This document shows, one piece after another, positions 12,151-26,000 of a stretch of 64,000 nt of DNA. Origin of the DNA: Liolophura sinensis (Eukaryota; Mollusca; Polyplacophora; Chitonida; Chitonidae); contig NW_027017953.1 in NCBI RefSeq assembly GCF_032854445.1, positions 188,501-252,500 on the forward strand, in the 5' to 3' direction. Position 1 is the stretch's first letter; every line of letters starts with the position of its first letter. The position numbers and the translations under genes were made by a program. The notes beneath the pieces are model-generated. The model had not been told where the DNA came from. It worked only from the letters and a program-made list of their open reading frames with translations, and did not search any database.

Positions 12151-13320
12151 TTACTAAATCTGATTCAATTAAGTGAAACTCAACAATCATTTCTACATAC
12201 TTTTATAATGAAAAGTAAAGCATTTTTTCCAACATGTGTATACATGTATATGTATGACAGTTTATAAAAATTACTCTTTAGCAATCAACAATTCAATGTT
12301 TCTCAAATTGCTTTAAAACAAATACAGATTTGACATTCAGTCAATACAATGAATTCATAACTCGGACCTATCAGTAGGTGATCATTTGGTGTTTTATGAG
12401 GCGAGGCGACACTAAAATATATAAAAATGAAATAAAATTCAAAATCCACTTTTCACTTGTCTCATTTTAATGCTTTTTTTTTATGGTTTTCCTGTTTTCA
12501 AGGCTTTGCGATCAAATAAATATATTTGCAACAGGAACAATAACTGCAACAGTCCAACACTTCCCACAAATTAGATGATTTGTCAGTTTTGTTTTTATTC
12601 CCTCCTCTAACACTTAAAACGGATTCAACCTGCCTGAAAAACAGAAAGTTAGATAGGTTTGGTCTAAGTTTATACAGATTTGACATTCAGTCAATACAAT
12701 AAATTCATAACATTGTTTTATACAAGTATCTGTAACCACCAATCACATGGGGACACTTGTGGTTTGAATTTTAAACTATGAGCATCCCAATGTTAACCAT
12801 CATGGGGGTTATTTAGGGTAAACATCATACACTAGCTATCAGCAATTGTTACCCATGTCTCAACTCAGTCCCTGATTCATCATCTCATCAGAAACAAGGA
12901 ATGTTGCTAACACTAACAAACAACTGGCTTATAAAGCAAACCGATATCCTTATGAAATTCTTTACAATGCTTAGAGAGCACAATACAAAATCCCTCACCC
13001 AGCAAGTTTATGTGCTTGGAATATTCCAGCAGTGTTTTAAACCATGAAAACAACAGGACTCATTTCATTTTCACAGTTATCTGCATTAACTATTCGCATG
13101 AATCAAAATACACCACTGTTATCAAGCACTATACACACATTCTGAAGTATAAATACATAGTTCATGGGGAAATAAAAAGTGAAAAAAAAAATTATTTAGA
13201 CCTTGATAAGACAATGCCACGGCTTAAAATAATATGGTACACCATTGAAATTCACTAAAATTTTATATATACATAACAAAAAGATTTTGTATAAACTCCT
13301 CAACAAGTAACAATTAGTTT
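12151..13320. other. Intergenic or distal 3' region of the PR/SET-PLAG gene
   Basis: Unique AT-rich sequence. A 36-bp phrase beginning 'cagatttgacattcagtcaa' occurs at about 12326 and again at about 12674, as direct repeats 348 bp apart. On the - strand an AATAAA lies at about 12594-12599, a possible but unproven polyadenylation signal. Confidence 0.45.
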
Positions 13321-13321
13321 G

Positions 13322-13407
13322 TGAGACACCATTGTGAGAAGGACACCGTTGTGAGCAGGACACCGTTGTGAGAAGGACACCGTTGTGAGCAGGACACCGC
13401 TGTGAGC
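13322..13407. repeat. 17-bp minisatellite, 5 copies
   Basis: 'gtgagaaggacaccgtt' alternates with gtgagcaggacaccgtt, so a two-subtype pattern is visible. Confidence 0.9.
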
Positions 13408-13479
13408 AGGACAACATGAGCTACTGAGTGGGTAGATCAAGGTTAGCGTTTGTACCAGTCGAGTGGCCTGCGAGTCTCT

Positions 13480-15220
13480 TGTTTGTGAGGTATAGAAGAC
13501 ATGATAGTGTGCTGTGTGTGAGGTATGGCAGTGTGCTGTGTGAGGTGCTTGTATAGCAGTGTGCAGTGAGGGAGGTATGGCAGGGTGCTATGTGGGGGTA
13601 TGACTGTTGTGTGAGGGGTGACAGTGTGTTGAGTGTGAGGTATAGCAGTGTGCGGTGAGGGAGGTATGGCTGTTGTGTGAGGGGTGGCAGTGTGCTGTGT
13701 GAGGTGCTTGTATAGCAGTGTGCGGTGAGGGAGGTATGGCTGATGTGTGAGGGGTGACAGTGTGTTGTGTGTGAGGTATGGTAGTGTGCTGTGTGAGGTG
13801 CTTGTATAGCAGTGTGCAGTGAGGGAGGTATGGCAGGGTGCTATGTGGGGGTATGACCTGTGTGAGGGGTGACAGTGTGCTGTGTGTGAGGTATTTCAGT
13901 GAGCTAAGTGTGAGGTATGGCAGTGTGCTATGTGTGAAGTATGACAGTGTTGTGTGTGAGGTATGGCAATGAGTTGTGTGTGAGGTACGGTAGTGTGTTG
14001 TGTGTGAGGTATGGTAGTGTGTTGTGTGTGAGGTATTTAGGTGAGCTGGGTGTGAGGTATGGCAGTGAGTTGTGTGTGAGGTATGGCTGTGTGTGAGGTA
14101 TGGCAATGTGTTGTGTGTGAGGTGTGACAGTGCATTGTGTGTGAGGAATGGCAGTGTGCTGTGTGTAAGGTATTTCAGTGAGCTAAGTGTGAGGTATGGC
14201 AGTGTGTGAGGTATGACAGTGTGCTGTGTGTGAGGTATGGCAGTGTGTTGTGTGTGAGGTATGGCTGTGAGTTGTGTGTGAGGTATGGTAGTGTGTTGTG
14301 TGTGAGGTATGGCAGTGTGATGTATTTGAGGTATGGTAGTTTGATGTGTGTGAGGTATGGCATTGTGATATGTGTGAAGTATGGCAGTGTGTTGTGTGTG
14401 AGGTATGGCAGTGTGTTGTGTGTGAGGTATGGCAGTGTGTTGTGTGTGAGGTATGGCAGTGCGTTGTGTGTGAGGAATGGCAGTGTGTTGTGTGTGAGGT
14501 ATTTCAGTGAGCTAAGTGTGAGGTATGTCAGTGTGTGAAGTATGACAGTGTGCTGTGTGTGAGGTATGGCAGTGTGTTGTGTGTGAGGTATGGCAGTGAG
14601 TTGTGTGTGAGGTATGGCAGTGTGTTGTGTGTGAGGAATGGCAGTGTGTTGTGTGTGAGGTATGGCACTGTGTTGTGTGTGAGGAATGGCAATGTGCTGT
14701 GTGTAAGGTATTTCAGTGAGCTAAGTGTGAGGTATAGCAGTGTGTGAGGTATGACAGTGTGCTGTGTGTGAGGTATGGCAGTGTGTTGTGTGTGAGGTAT
14801 GGCAGTGAGTTGTGTGTGAGGTATGGTAGTGTGTTGTGTGTGAGGTATGGCAGTGAGTTGTGTGTGAGGTATGGTAGTGTGTTGTGTGTGAGGTATGGCA
14901 GTGTGATGTATTTGAGGTATAGTAGTTTGATGTGTGTGAGGTATGACAGTGAGCTGTGTGTGAAGTATAGCAGTGTGTTGTGTGTGAGGTATGGCAGTGT
15001 GTTGTGTGTGAGGTATGGCAGTGTGTTGTGTGTGAGGTATGGCAGTGTGTTGTGTGTGAGGTATGGCACTGCGTTGTGTGTGAGGAATGGCAGTGTGATG
15101 TGTGAGGTATGGCAGTGTGATGTGTGTGAGGTATTTAGGTGAGCTTGGTGTGAGGTGTGACAGTGTGTTGTGTGTGAGGTGTGACAGTGTGTTGTGCGAG
15201 GTATGGCAGCATGATGTGTG
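13480..15220. repeat. 24-bp minisatellite in the 3' region of the PR/SET-PLAG gene
   Basis: Core 'gaggtatggcagtgtgttgt' plus gtgt, about 70 units. The left third (13500-13900) has a longer composite unit with gtgcttgtatagcag and ggagggaggtatggc. The array begins immediately after the TAG stop of the zinc-finger exon on the - strand, so it probably lies in the 3' UTR. One degenerate unit lies inside the coding sequence (15291-15330). Confidence 0.93.
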
Positions 15221-15226
15221 AGGAAT

Positions 15227-17070
15227 CTACTGGAATGACTGGGGGGACTGACCAGGAGGCTGTGAAGGATGGCTGTGCTGTGTTGTTTGGGTGTGCTGTG
15301 TGTGAGGTATGGCTGTGTGTTGTGTTTGTTGTGCTAGCTGGGCAATTTGTGAGGCAGGGGGAGGTGGAGGTGGTGGTGGAGGGAGGGGATGCTGCTGCTG
15401 AGGGAATGTGGGTGATGGCCTCTGTATGTGCACCTCTGGAGGCACGAGGTACCCACTTGTAAAAGGCGACGGAGGTGGATTGGGCAAGGGGTGGCCATGG
15501 GGAGGGGGACCCACTGTGGGTAAATTCTCCAGAAACTTTAGTGTTTCAATGTAGCCAACCATAGCTTCAAAAGATTGGGGCGGATTACAAAACTTGTTGT
15601 TGTACAGAGTATTGAGCCGTTGGTTGAACCCATGTTGGAGCTCTGGATTGCTTGGTGGGAGGGGTCTAATTTGATTAACAGGAGGTGGCATGGGCGGAGG
15701 CATACTGGCAAAAGTAGCCTGTATCGGGGGGGGAGGTTGTGATGGACTGTGAGGCGGTGGGGGGGCGGGATGGAGAATGGGAGGGTGGGGTACAGATGTG
15801 GGGGCCTCCGCGGCTATCACATGGGGGCCCGTGGCATAAACGGCCATAGGGGTGAGGTGAGGTCGTAACTGTTGACTGGAGGCTATCACAGAGGCAGGGT
15901 CAAGGACACTGTGAGGCAGAGGGGAAGGGCAGGGTATGGATATGGGGATCTGGTAGGGTGTCACTGTCTGAACCTGACAGTTCACAGAATTAGTAACCAT
16001 GACATCCTCTGAGGACGGAGCGGGATCCTGCCCTTCCATCGTCTCTGCCAGAACTTCTGGGACCTTTTTCCCCTTCCCTGGTCTGCCAGTTTCCTTCTTG
16101 ATGACCACTTGCCCACCGTCTTCTGTTTTCAGGGTTTTAGTGACATGAGATGCGCGGATGTGTCTGGTTAGGTGGTCTTTCCTTCCAAACCTCTGAGGAC
16201 AAAACTGACAGAGATAATCCTTTTTCTTAGTGTGCACAATCAAGTGTCTCTTGACATCCTTCTTGGTGAAGAATCGTTTCTCACAGTATGGACAATTATG
16301 ATGCTTATCTGAGGGTTTTTTCGCCAGCCTGGAACCACTGTGGACGCGGATGTGGAATATAAGCTCCTCTTGGCTAGCGAAATCTTTGTTGCATATTTTA
16401 CAGACCTTATCGCCGTCCTGCGCGGCGTGGAAGGCCATGTGAGTCCTGAAGGTTATGTTGGAGGAGTATTCCTTGCCACAAATGTCACACATATTGGGTT
16501 TTCTGTTCTGGTCATGAACTGCCAGATGAATCTTCAGGTGGTCTTTCCTGTTGAAGGAGCGCTCGCAATAGGCACACTTGAAGTTCTTGGTACCGGTATG
16601 AATGAGCACATGTCTGTCCAGTTTGTATTTGGATGTAAAGCCTTTGCTACAGTTTGGGAAATCACACATAAAGGGCTTTTTGCCAGTATGAACTGATAAG
16701 TGCAGCTTATATGCATTCTCCCCACAGATAGCCTTACAACAGTAAATACATTCAAACACTGGTTTAGGGACTTTCAAAGGCTGAATTTTGGGTAACGCTT
16801 TCCTCTTCTTGGCAGCCGCAACTGCAGCAGCAGCGGACAGACGCTCTTTTCTTTTCGCACTTGATCTTGTGGTCACGAGCTTTCCGCGAATCCTCTTCAT
16901 GGGGCGCCCTTTTCTCCGACTCTTTGATTTTGACTTGTCTTTGCCGGGTTTAGCTGATGCACACTGGTGTTCTTCCAGTTCCTCAAAGGCGATGAAGTTA
17001 GCCTGGCAGACAGTACATTTCCATTCCTCCTCCACAGCAGCCTCCACTGGCTCCTCTTCCTCGCAGTCAT
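15227..17070 (-). CDS. Exon 6: C2HC knuckle, seven PLAG-type zinc fingers, proline-rich tail
   Basis: The exon begins after ctgatttctgattggcag, completing a split Asp codon. The frame upstream hits a stop, so the TTG three codons earlier is not a start. A knuckle with WKCTVCQANF..EELEEHQC is followed by basic runs (KSRRKGRPMKRIRGK) and seven C2H2 fingers on + positions about 16145-16750. Finger 2 has the unusual C-X4-C spacing (CDFPNC) found in PLAG1 (CIQQDC). Fingers 6 and 7 (RRF/KRF.TKKDV.RHL.VHT and QRFGRKDHLTRH) are almost identical to the family. The tail (about 15227-16100) is rich in Pro, His and Gln and ends QSPQSFQ. The last ~30 codons include degenerate 24-bp minisatellite sequence. 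Confidence 0.95.
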
Positions 17071-20000
17071 CTGCCAATCAGAAATCAGATCAGCGCTGAT
17101 TGACAGGTTGACCAAACAGAAGGATTTTTCTTCATCAGACCAAAATGGTGTTTAACTCAGATTGGGCAGCATAGGCTACTGAAGAGCTTGCCAATAGGAG
17201 ACACACAAATGTAAAACTTCAAACTTCAAATAAATAAAATACCTTATCATTTACCTTAACATGGATTCTATACATAAAAGAGTGAATGACATGCATCTTG
17301 GAAGTTAATTAATATGCACATACATGTGGGGCATCTACGATGACATATCCCCCTCATGTAATTGTGCCCTACATGTGCGCCAACCCTGATCTCAGTATGT
17401 ACACACGGAATCAACGCTGTAATATTCCCCTCATGTTACTGTGCTCTATATGTGTGCCAACCCTGATCTCAGTATGTACACACCGAATCAATGATGGAAT
17501 ATTCCCCTCCTGTTACTGTGCTCTATATGTGTGCCAACCCTGATCTCAGTATGTACACACCAAATCAATGCTGGGATATTCCCCTTGTGTTACTGTGCTC
17601 TATATGTGTGCCAACCCTGATCTCAGTATGTACACACCGAATCAACGCTGGAATATTCCCCTCCTGTTACTGTGCTCTATATGTGTGCCAACCCTGATCT
17701 CAGTATGTACACACGGAATAAATGATGGAATATCCCCATGTTATTGTGCTCTGCATGTGTGCCAACCCTGATCTCAGTATGTACACACTGAATCGACCAT
17801 GGAATATCCCCCTCATGTTATTGTCTTCTACATATGTGCCAACCCTTATCTCAGTATGTACACACCGAATCAATGATGGAATATCCCCCTCATGTTATTG
17901 TGCCCTACATGTGTGCCAACCCTGATCTCAGTACATACACACAAAATCAATGATGGAATATCCCCATGTTATTGTGCTCTGCATGTGTGCCAACCCTGAT
18001 CTCAGTATGTACACACCGAATCAACGCTGGAATATTCCCCTCATGTTATTGTGCCTTACCAGTGTGCCAAGCCTGATCTCAGTATGTACACACCGAATCA
18101 GTGATGGAATATCCCCCTCATGTTATTGTGCCCTACATGTGTGCCAACCCCATTCTCAGTATGTACACACCGAATCAATGATGGAATATTCCCATGTTAT
18201 TGTGCTCTACATGTGTGCCAACCCTGATCTCAGTATGTACACCCCGAATCAATGATGGAATATTCCCCTCATGTTATTGTGCCTTACAAGTGTGCCAACC
18301 CTTATCTCAGTATGTACACCCTGAATCGACCATGGAATATCCCCCTCCTGTTACTGTACCCTACATGTGTGCCAACCCTGATCTCAGTATATACAGACCG
18401 AATCAATGATTGAATATCCCCCTCATGTTATTGTGCCTTACAAGTGTGCCAACCCTGATCTCAGTATGTACACACTGAATCGACCATGGAATATCCCCCT
18501 CCTGTTACTGTACCCTACATGTGTGCCAACCCTGAACTCAGTATATACACCCCGAATCAATGATGGAATATTCCCCTCATGTTATTGTGCCTTACAAGTG
18601 TGCCAACCCTTATCTCTGTATGTACACACCGAATCAATGACGGAATATCCCCCTCATGTTATTGTGCCCTACATGTGTGCCAACCCTGATCTCAGTATGT
18701 ACACACCGAATCAACGCTGGAATATTCCCCTCATGTTATTGTGCCTTACCAGTGTGCCAAGCCTGATCTCAGTATGTACACACCGAATCAGTGATGGAAT
18801 ATCCCCCTCATGTTATTGTGCCCTACATGTGTGCCAACCCTATTCTCAGTATGTACACACCGAATCAATGACGGAATATTCCCATGTTATTGTGCTCTAC
18901 ACGTGTGCCAACCCTGATCTCAGTATGTACACCCCGAATCAATGATGGAATATTCCCCTCATGTTATTGTGCCTTACAAGTGTGCCAACCCTTATCTCAG
19001 TATGTACACCCTGAATCGACCATGGAATATCCCCCTCCTGTTACTGTACCCTACATGTGTGCCAACCCTGATCTCAGTATATACAGACCGAATCAATGAT
19101 GGAATATCCCCCTCATGTTATTGTGCCTTACAAGTGTGCCAACCCTGATCTCAGTATGTACACCCTGAATCGACCATGGAATATCCCCCTCCTGTTACTG
19201 TACCCTACATGTGTGCCAACCCTGAACTCAGTATATACACCCCGAATCAATGATGGAATATTCCCCTCATGTTACTGTGCCTTACAAGTGTGCCAACCCT
19301 TATCTCAGTATGTACACGCTGAATCGACCACGGAATATCCCCCTCATGTTCCTGTACCCTACATGTGTGCCAACCCTGAACTCAGTATGTACACACCGAA
19401 TCGACCATGGAATATCCCCCTCATGTTATTGTGCCTTACGTGTGTGCCAACCCTGATCTCAGTATGTACATGCCAAAATGACAATAGAATATCCCCCTCA
19501 TGTTATTGTGCTCTACATGTGTGCCAACCCTGAACTCAGTATGTACACACCGAATCAATGTTGGGATATCCCCCTTATGTTATTGTGCTCTATGTGTGCC
19601 AACCCTGATCTCAGTATGGGCACACCAAATCGACGATGGAATATCTCCCTTATGTTATTGTGTCATACATGTGTGCCAACCCTGATCTCAGTATGTACAC
19701 ACAGAATCGACCATGGAATATCCCCCTCATGTTATTGTGCTCTACATGTGTCCAAAACAAGAGCTAAACACATGAACTATTTTTTTCACATACCACTTGT
19801 AACATTTACCTCATCACTGATTCCATTGCAGACAATACACTAAGTCATAAATTTTGTAATTTACAGATGTAATTCAGCAGATAGTATCAATGATAGGACA
19901 TCCCCATCATGGCAAAACCTCAGCTCAGTATATGCAGTACTTGTTGAGACACCAGTGTAATATTCACCAGACAGAATCTATGATGGGACATCCCCATCAT

Positions 20001-23000
20001 GCAAAAGCTCAGCTCAGTATATGCAGTACTAGCTGAGACACCAGCCTAAAATTCACCAGACAGAATCAATGATAGGACATCCCCATCATGCAAAAGCTCA
20101 GCTCAGTATATGCAGTACTAGCTGAGACACCAGCCGAATATTCACCAGACAGAATCAATGATAGGACATCCCCATCATGCAAAAGCTCAGCTCAGTATAT
20201 GCAGTACTAGCTGAGACACCAGCCTAAAATTCACCAGACAGAATCAATGATGGGACATCCCCATCATGCAAAGCCTCAGCTCAGTATATGCAGTACTTGT
20301 TGAGACACCGGCCTAATATTCACCAGACAGTCAATGATGGGACATCCCCATCATGCAAAAGCTCAGCTCAGTATATGCAGTACTAGCTGAGACACCAGCC
20401 TAAAATTCACCAGACAGAATCAATGATGGGACATCCCCATCATGCAAAAGCTCAGCTCAGTATATGCAGTACTAGCTGAGACACCAGCCGAATATTCACC
20501 AGACAGAATCAATGATGGGACATCCCCATCATGCAAAACCTCAGCTCCGTATATGCAGTACTTCTTGAGACACCAGCCTAATATCGGGGTATAACATTAA
20601 CAACAACAGCTAAACTTTTAGGTGCATTGGGTTGAAAAAGCCTGGGTGGGGGGGTGGGGGGGGTGGGTGGGGGGGGGCTTGGAGGAAACCTGGGAAATAT
20701 GCTAGAGCTTAGAGATAACATGGGAAAGCTTGGGGGAAACACGGGAGAGGTTGGAGGAAAATTGGGAGAGGTTGAGGAAAACCTTGGAGAACTTGGACAA
20801 AACATGGCGGAGCTTCGGGCAAATATGAAAAACTTGGAGGATGCAATGGAAAGCTGAGTGGAACTCTGGAGAATCTGGAGGGAAAACTGAGATAGGTTGG
20901 AGGAAACCTGGCAAAGCTTGGAGAAAACATGGGATAGCTTGAGGGAAACATGAGAGATTAGGAAAATTTTGGGGACACCACTGACCTCTCAGAGGAAACC
21001 AGAAAGCTCTCAGAGGAAACCACAGAACTCTCAGAGTAGATGACTGAGCTCTCAGAGGAAACCACACAGCTCTCAGAGGTTTTTAAACCACACAGCTCTC
21101 AGAGAAAACCACACAGCTCTCAGAGGAAACCACAGAACTCTCAGAGTAGATGACTGAGCTCTCAGAGAAATCCACAGAGCTCTAAGAGGAAATCAAAGGA
21201 AACCACCACGTACAGTCTTGAGTAAAATCGATGAAGTAAAGAAATGGTAAAGTATGGCCACTCACCTTCTGAGTCCCCCTGCAGTCTGGGTAAGACAGGG
21301 GCTTCCATCCAGCTCCCATAATCTCCAGCATACCACACCTTTAACTCTTGGTTTGGGGGAATCACCTAAAACATACAGATCTGACAACAGAGACAATATA
21401 TGCCACCTGGACACACCCTGTCAGAGCTGGCAATAAAGACAGCAGATGCCAACTGGACTTACCCTGTCAAAACTGACTATACAGGCAACAGATGCCAACT
21501 CGACATACCCTGTCAGAACTGGCAATACTAACAACTGATACCACCTGGACAAACCCTGTCAAAAGTGACAATATAGACAACAGATGCCAACTGGACTTAC
21601 CCTGTCAGAACTGACATTACAGACAACATATGTCAGCTGGACATGCCTGTCAAAACTGACAACACAGACAACAGATGCCAACTGGACTTACTCTGTCAAA
21701 ACTGACTATACAGGCAACAGATGCCAACTGGATTTACCCTGTCAACTGACTATACAGGCAACAGATGCCAACTGGACTTACCCTGTCAAAAGTGACAATA
21801 CAGGCAACAGATGCCAACTGGACATGCCTGTCAAAAGTGACAATACAGACAACAGCTGTCAAGCAGACACACCCTGTGAGAACTGGCAATACCGACAACA
21901 GATGTCAACTGGACATACCCTGTCAAAACTGACAATACAGAAAACAGATATCAACTGGACATACCCTGTCAGAACTGGCAATACAGACAACAGATGCCAA
22001 CTGGACATACCCTGTCAAAACTGACAATACAGAAAACAGATATCAACTGGACTTACATGTACCCTGTCTGATCTGGCAATACAGGCAACAGATTTCAACT
22101 GGACATACATGTACCCTGTCAAAACTGACAATACAGACAACAGATGTCAACTGGACATACAAGTGCCCTGTCAAAACTGACAATACAGACAACAGATGTC
22201 AACTGGACATACATGTACCCTGTCAGAATAAAGGTCAACTGGACATGCATGTACCGTCAGAATAGAGGTCAACTGGACATACATGTACCCTGTCAGAACA
22301 GAGGTCAACTGGACATGCATGTACCCTGTCACAATAGAGGTCAACTGGACATACATGTACCCTGTCAGAATAGAGGTCAACTGGACATGCATGTACCCTG
22401 TCAAAACAGATGCCAACTGGACATGCATGTACCCTGTCAGAATAGAGGTCAACTGGACATACATGTACCCTGTCAGAATAGAGGTCAACTGGACATGCAT
22501 GTACCCTGTCAGAATAGAGGTCAACTGGACATACATGTACCCTGTCAGAATAGAGGTCAACTGGACATGCATGTACCCTCAGAATAGAGGTCAACTGGAC
22601 ATACATGTACCCTGTCAGAATAGAGGTCAACTGGACATGCATGTACCCTGTCACAATAGAGGTCAACTGGACATACATGTACCCTGTCAGAATAAAGGTC
22701 AACTGGACATGCATGTACCGTCAGAATAGAGGTCAACTGGACATACATGTACCCTGTCAGAATAGAGGTCAACTGGACATGCATGTACCCTGTCACAATA
22801 GAGGTCAACTGGACATACATGTACCCTGTCAGAATAGAGGTCAACTGGACATGCATGTACCCTCAGAATAGAGGTCAACTGGACATACATGTATCCTGTC
22901 ACAATAGAGGTCAACTGGACATGCATGTACCCTCAGAATAGAGGTCAACTGGACATACATGTACCCTGTCAGAACAGATGCCAACTGGACATACATGTAC

Positions 23001-26000
23001 GCTGTCAGAATAGATCTCAACTGGACGTACATGTACCCTGTCAGAATAGAGGTCAACTGGACATACATCTACCCTGTCAGAATAGAGGTCAACTGGACAT
23101 ACATGTACCCTGTCACAATAGAGGTCAACTGGACATACATGTACCCTGTCACAATAGAGGTCAACTGGACATGCATGTACCCTCAGAATAGAGGTCAACT
23201 GGACATACATGTACCCTGTCAGAATAGATCTCAACTGGACGTACATGTACCCTGTCAGAACAGATACCACCTGGACATACATGTACCCTGTCAGAATAGA
23301 GGTCAACTGGACATACATGTACCCTGTCAGAACAGATACCAACTGGACACACATGTACCCTGTCACAATAGAGGTCAACTGGACATACATGTACCGTCAG
23401 AATAGAGGTCAACTGGACATACATGTACCCTGTCAGAATAGAGGTCAACTGGACATACATGTACCCTCAGAATAGAGGTCAACTGGACATACATGTACCC
23501 TGTCAGAACAGATACCACCTGGACATACATGTACCCTGTCAGAATAGAGGTCAACTGGACATACATGTACCCTGTCAGAATAGAGGTCAACTGGACATGC
23601 ATCTACCCTGTCAGAATAGAGGTCAACTGGACATACATGTACCCTGTCAGAATAGAGGTCAACTGGACATACATGTACCCTCAGAATAGAGGTCAACTGG
23701 ACATACATGTACCCTGTCAAAACAGATGCCACCTGGACATACATGTACCCTGTCAGAATAGAGGTCAACTGGACATACACGTACCCTGTCACAATAGAGG
23801 TCAACTGGACATACATGTACCCTCAGAATAGAGGTCAACTGGACATACATGTACCCTGTCAGAACAGATACCACCTGGACATACATGTACCCTGTCAGAA
23901 TAAAGGTCAACTGGACATACATGTACCCTGTCACAATAGAGGTCAACTGGACATACATGTACCCTGTCAGAATAGAGGTCAACTGGACATGCATGTACCC
24001 TCAGAATAGAGGTCAACTGGACATACATGTACCCTGTCAGAATAGATCTCAACTGAACGTACATGTACCCTGTCAGAACAGATACCACCTGGACATACAT
24101 GTACCCTGTCAGAATAGAGGTCAACTGGACATACATGTACCCTGTCAGAACAGATACCAACTGGACATACATGTACCCTGTCACAATAGAGGTCAACTGG
24201 ACATACATGTACCCTGTCACAATAGAGGTCAACTGGACATGCATGTACCGTCAGAATAGAGGTCAACTGGACATACATGTACCCTGTCAGAATAGATGCC
24301 AACTGGACACACATGTACCCTGTCAGAACAGATACCACCTGGACATACATGTACCCTGTCAGAACAGATACCAACTGGACATACATGTACCCTGTCACAA
24401 TAGAGGTCAACTGGACATACATGTACCGTCAGAATAGAGGTCAACTGGACATACATGTACCCTGTCAGAACAGATACCACCTGGACATACATGTACCCTG
24501 TCAGAATAGAGGTCAACTGGACATACATGTACCCTGTCAGAATAGATGCCAACTGGACACACATGTACCCTGTCAGAATAGAGGTCAACTGGACATACAT
24601 GTACCGTCAGAATAGAGGTCAACTGGACATACATGTAACCTGTCAGAATAGAGGTCAACTGGACATGCATCTACCCTGTCAGAATAGAGGTCAACTGGAC
24701 ATACATGTACCCTGTCAGAATAGAGGTCAACTGGACATACATGTACCCTGTCAGAACAGATACCACCTGGACATACATGTACCCTGTCAGAATAGAGGTC
24801 AACTGGACATACACGTACCCTGTCACAATAGAGGTCAACTGGACATACATTTACCCTGTCACAATAGAGATCAACTGGACATACATTTACCCTGTCACAA
24901 TAGAGATCAACTGGACATGCATCTACCCTGTCAGAATAGAGGTCAACTGGACATACATGTACCGTCAGAATAGAGGTCAACTGGACATACATGTACCCTG
25001 TCACAATAGAGGTCAACTGGACATACATGTACCGTCAGAATAGAGGTCAACTGGACATACATGTACCCTGTCACAATAGAGGTCAACTGGACATACATCT
25101 ACCCTGTCAGAATAGAGGTCAACTGGACATACATGTACCCTGTCACAATAGAGGTCAACTGGACATACATGTACCCTGTCAGAATAGAGGTCAACTGGAC
25201 ATGCATGTACCCTCAGAATAGAGGTCAACTGGACATACATGTACCCTGTCAGAATAGATCTCAACTGGACGTACATGTACCCTGTCAGAACAGATACCAC
25301 CTGGACATACATGTACCCTGTCAGAATAGAGGTCAACTGGACATACATGTACCCTGTCACAATAGAGGTCAACTGGACATGCATGTACCCTGTCAGAATA
25401 GAGGTCAACTGGACATACATGTACCCTGTCACAATAGAGGTCAACTGGACATACATGTACCCTGTCAGAATAGAGGTCAACTGGACATACACGTACCCTG
25501 TCACAATAGAGGTCAACTGGACATACATGTACCCTGTCAGAATAGATCTCAACTGGACGTACATGTACCCTGTCAGAACAGATACCACCTGGACATACAT
25601 GTACCCTGTCAGAATAGAGGTCAACTGGACATACATGTACCCTGTCACAATAGAGGTCAACTGGACATACATGTACCCTGTCAGAATAGAGGTCAACTGG
25701 ACATGCATCTACCCTGTCAGAATAGAGGTCAACTGGACATACATGTACCGTCAGAATAGAGGTCAACTGGACATACATGTACCCTGTCAGAATAGAGGTC
25801 AACTGGACATGCATCTACCCTGTCAGAATAGAGGTCAACTGGACATACATGTACCGTCAGAATAGAGGTCAACTGGACATACATGTACCCTGTCAGAATA
25901 GAGGTCAACTGGACATACATGTACCCTGTCAGAATAGAGGTCAACTGGACATACATGTACCCTGTCAGAACAGATACCACCTGGACATACATGTACCCTG

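Noticed and set aside
7850-12267. Open frames of 582-1435 codons over the 53-bp array
   Set aside because: All three + frames are open and give the same rotated peptides; they are explained wholly by a stop-free tandem unit, with no domain, signal or splice context.
17071-17077. TTG as the start of the zinc-finger protein
   Set aside because: An in-frame stop precedes it and a good splice acceptor (ttggcag) lies there; the phase matches the SET exon at 21266.
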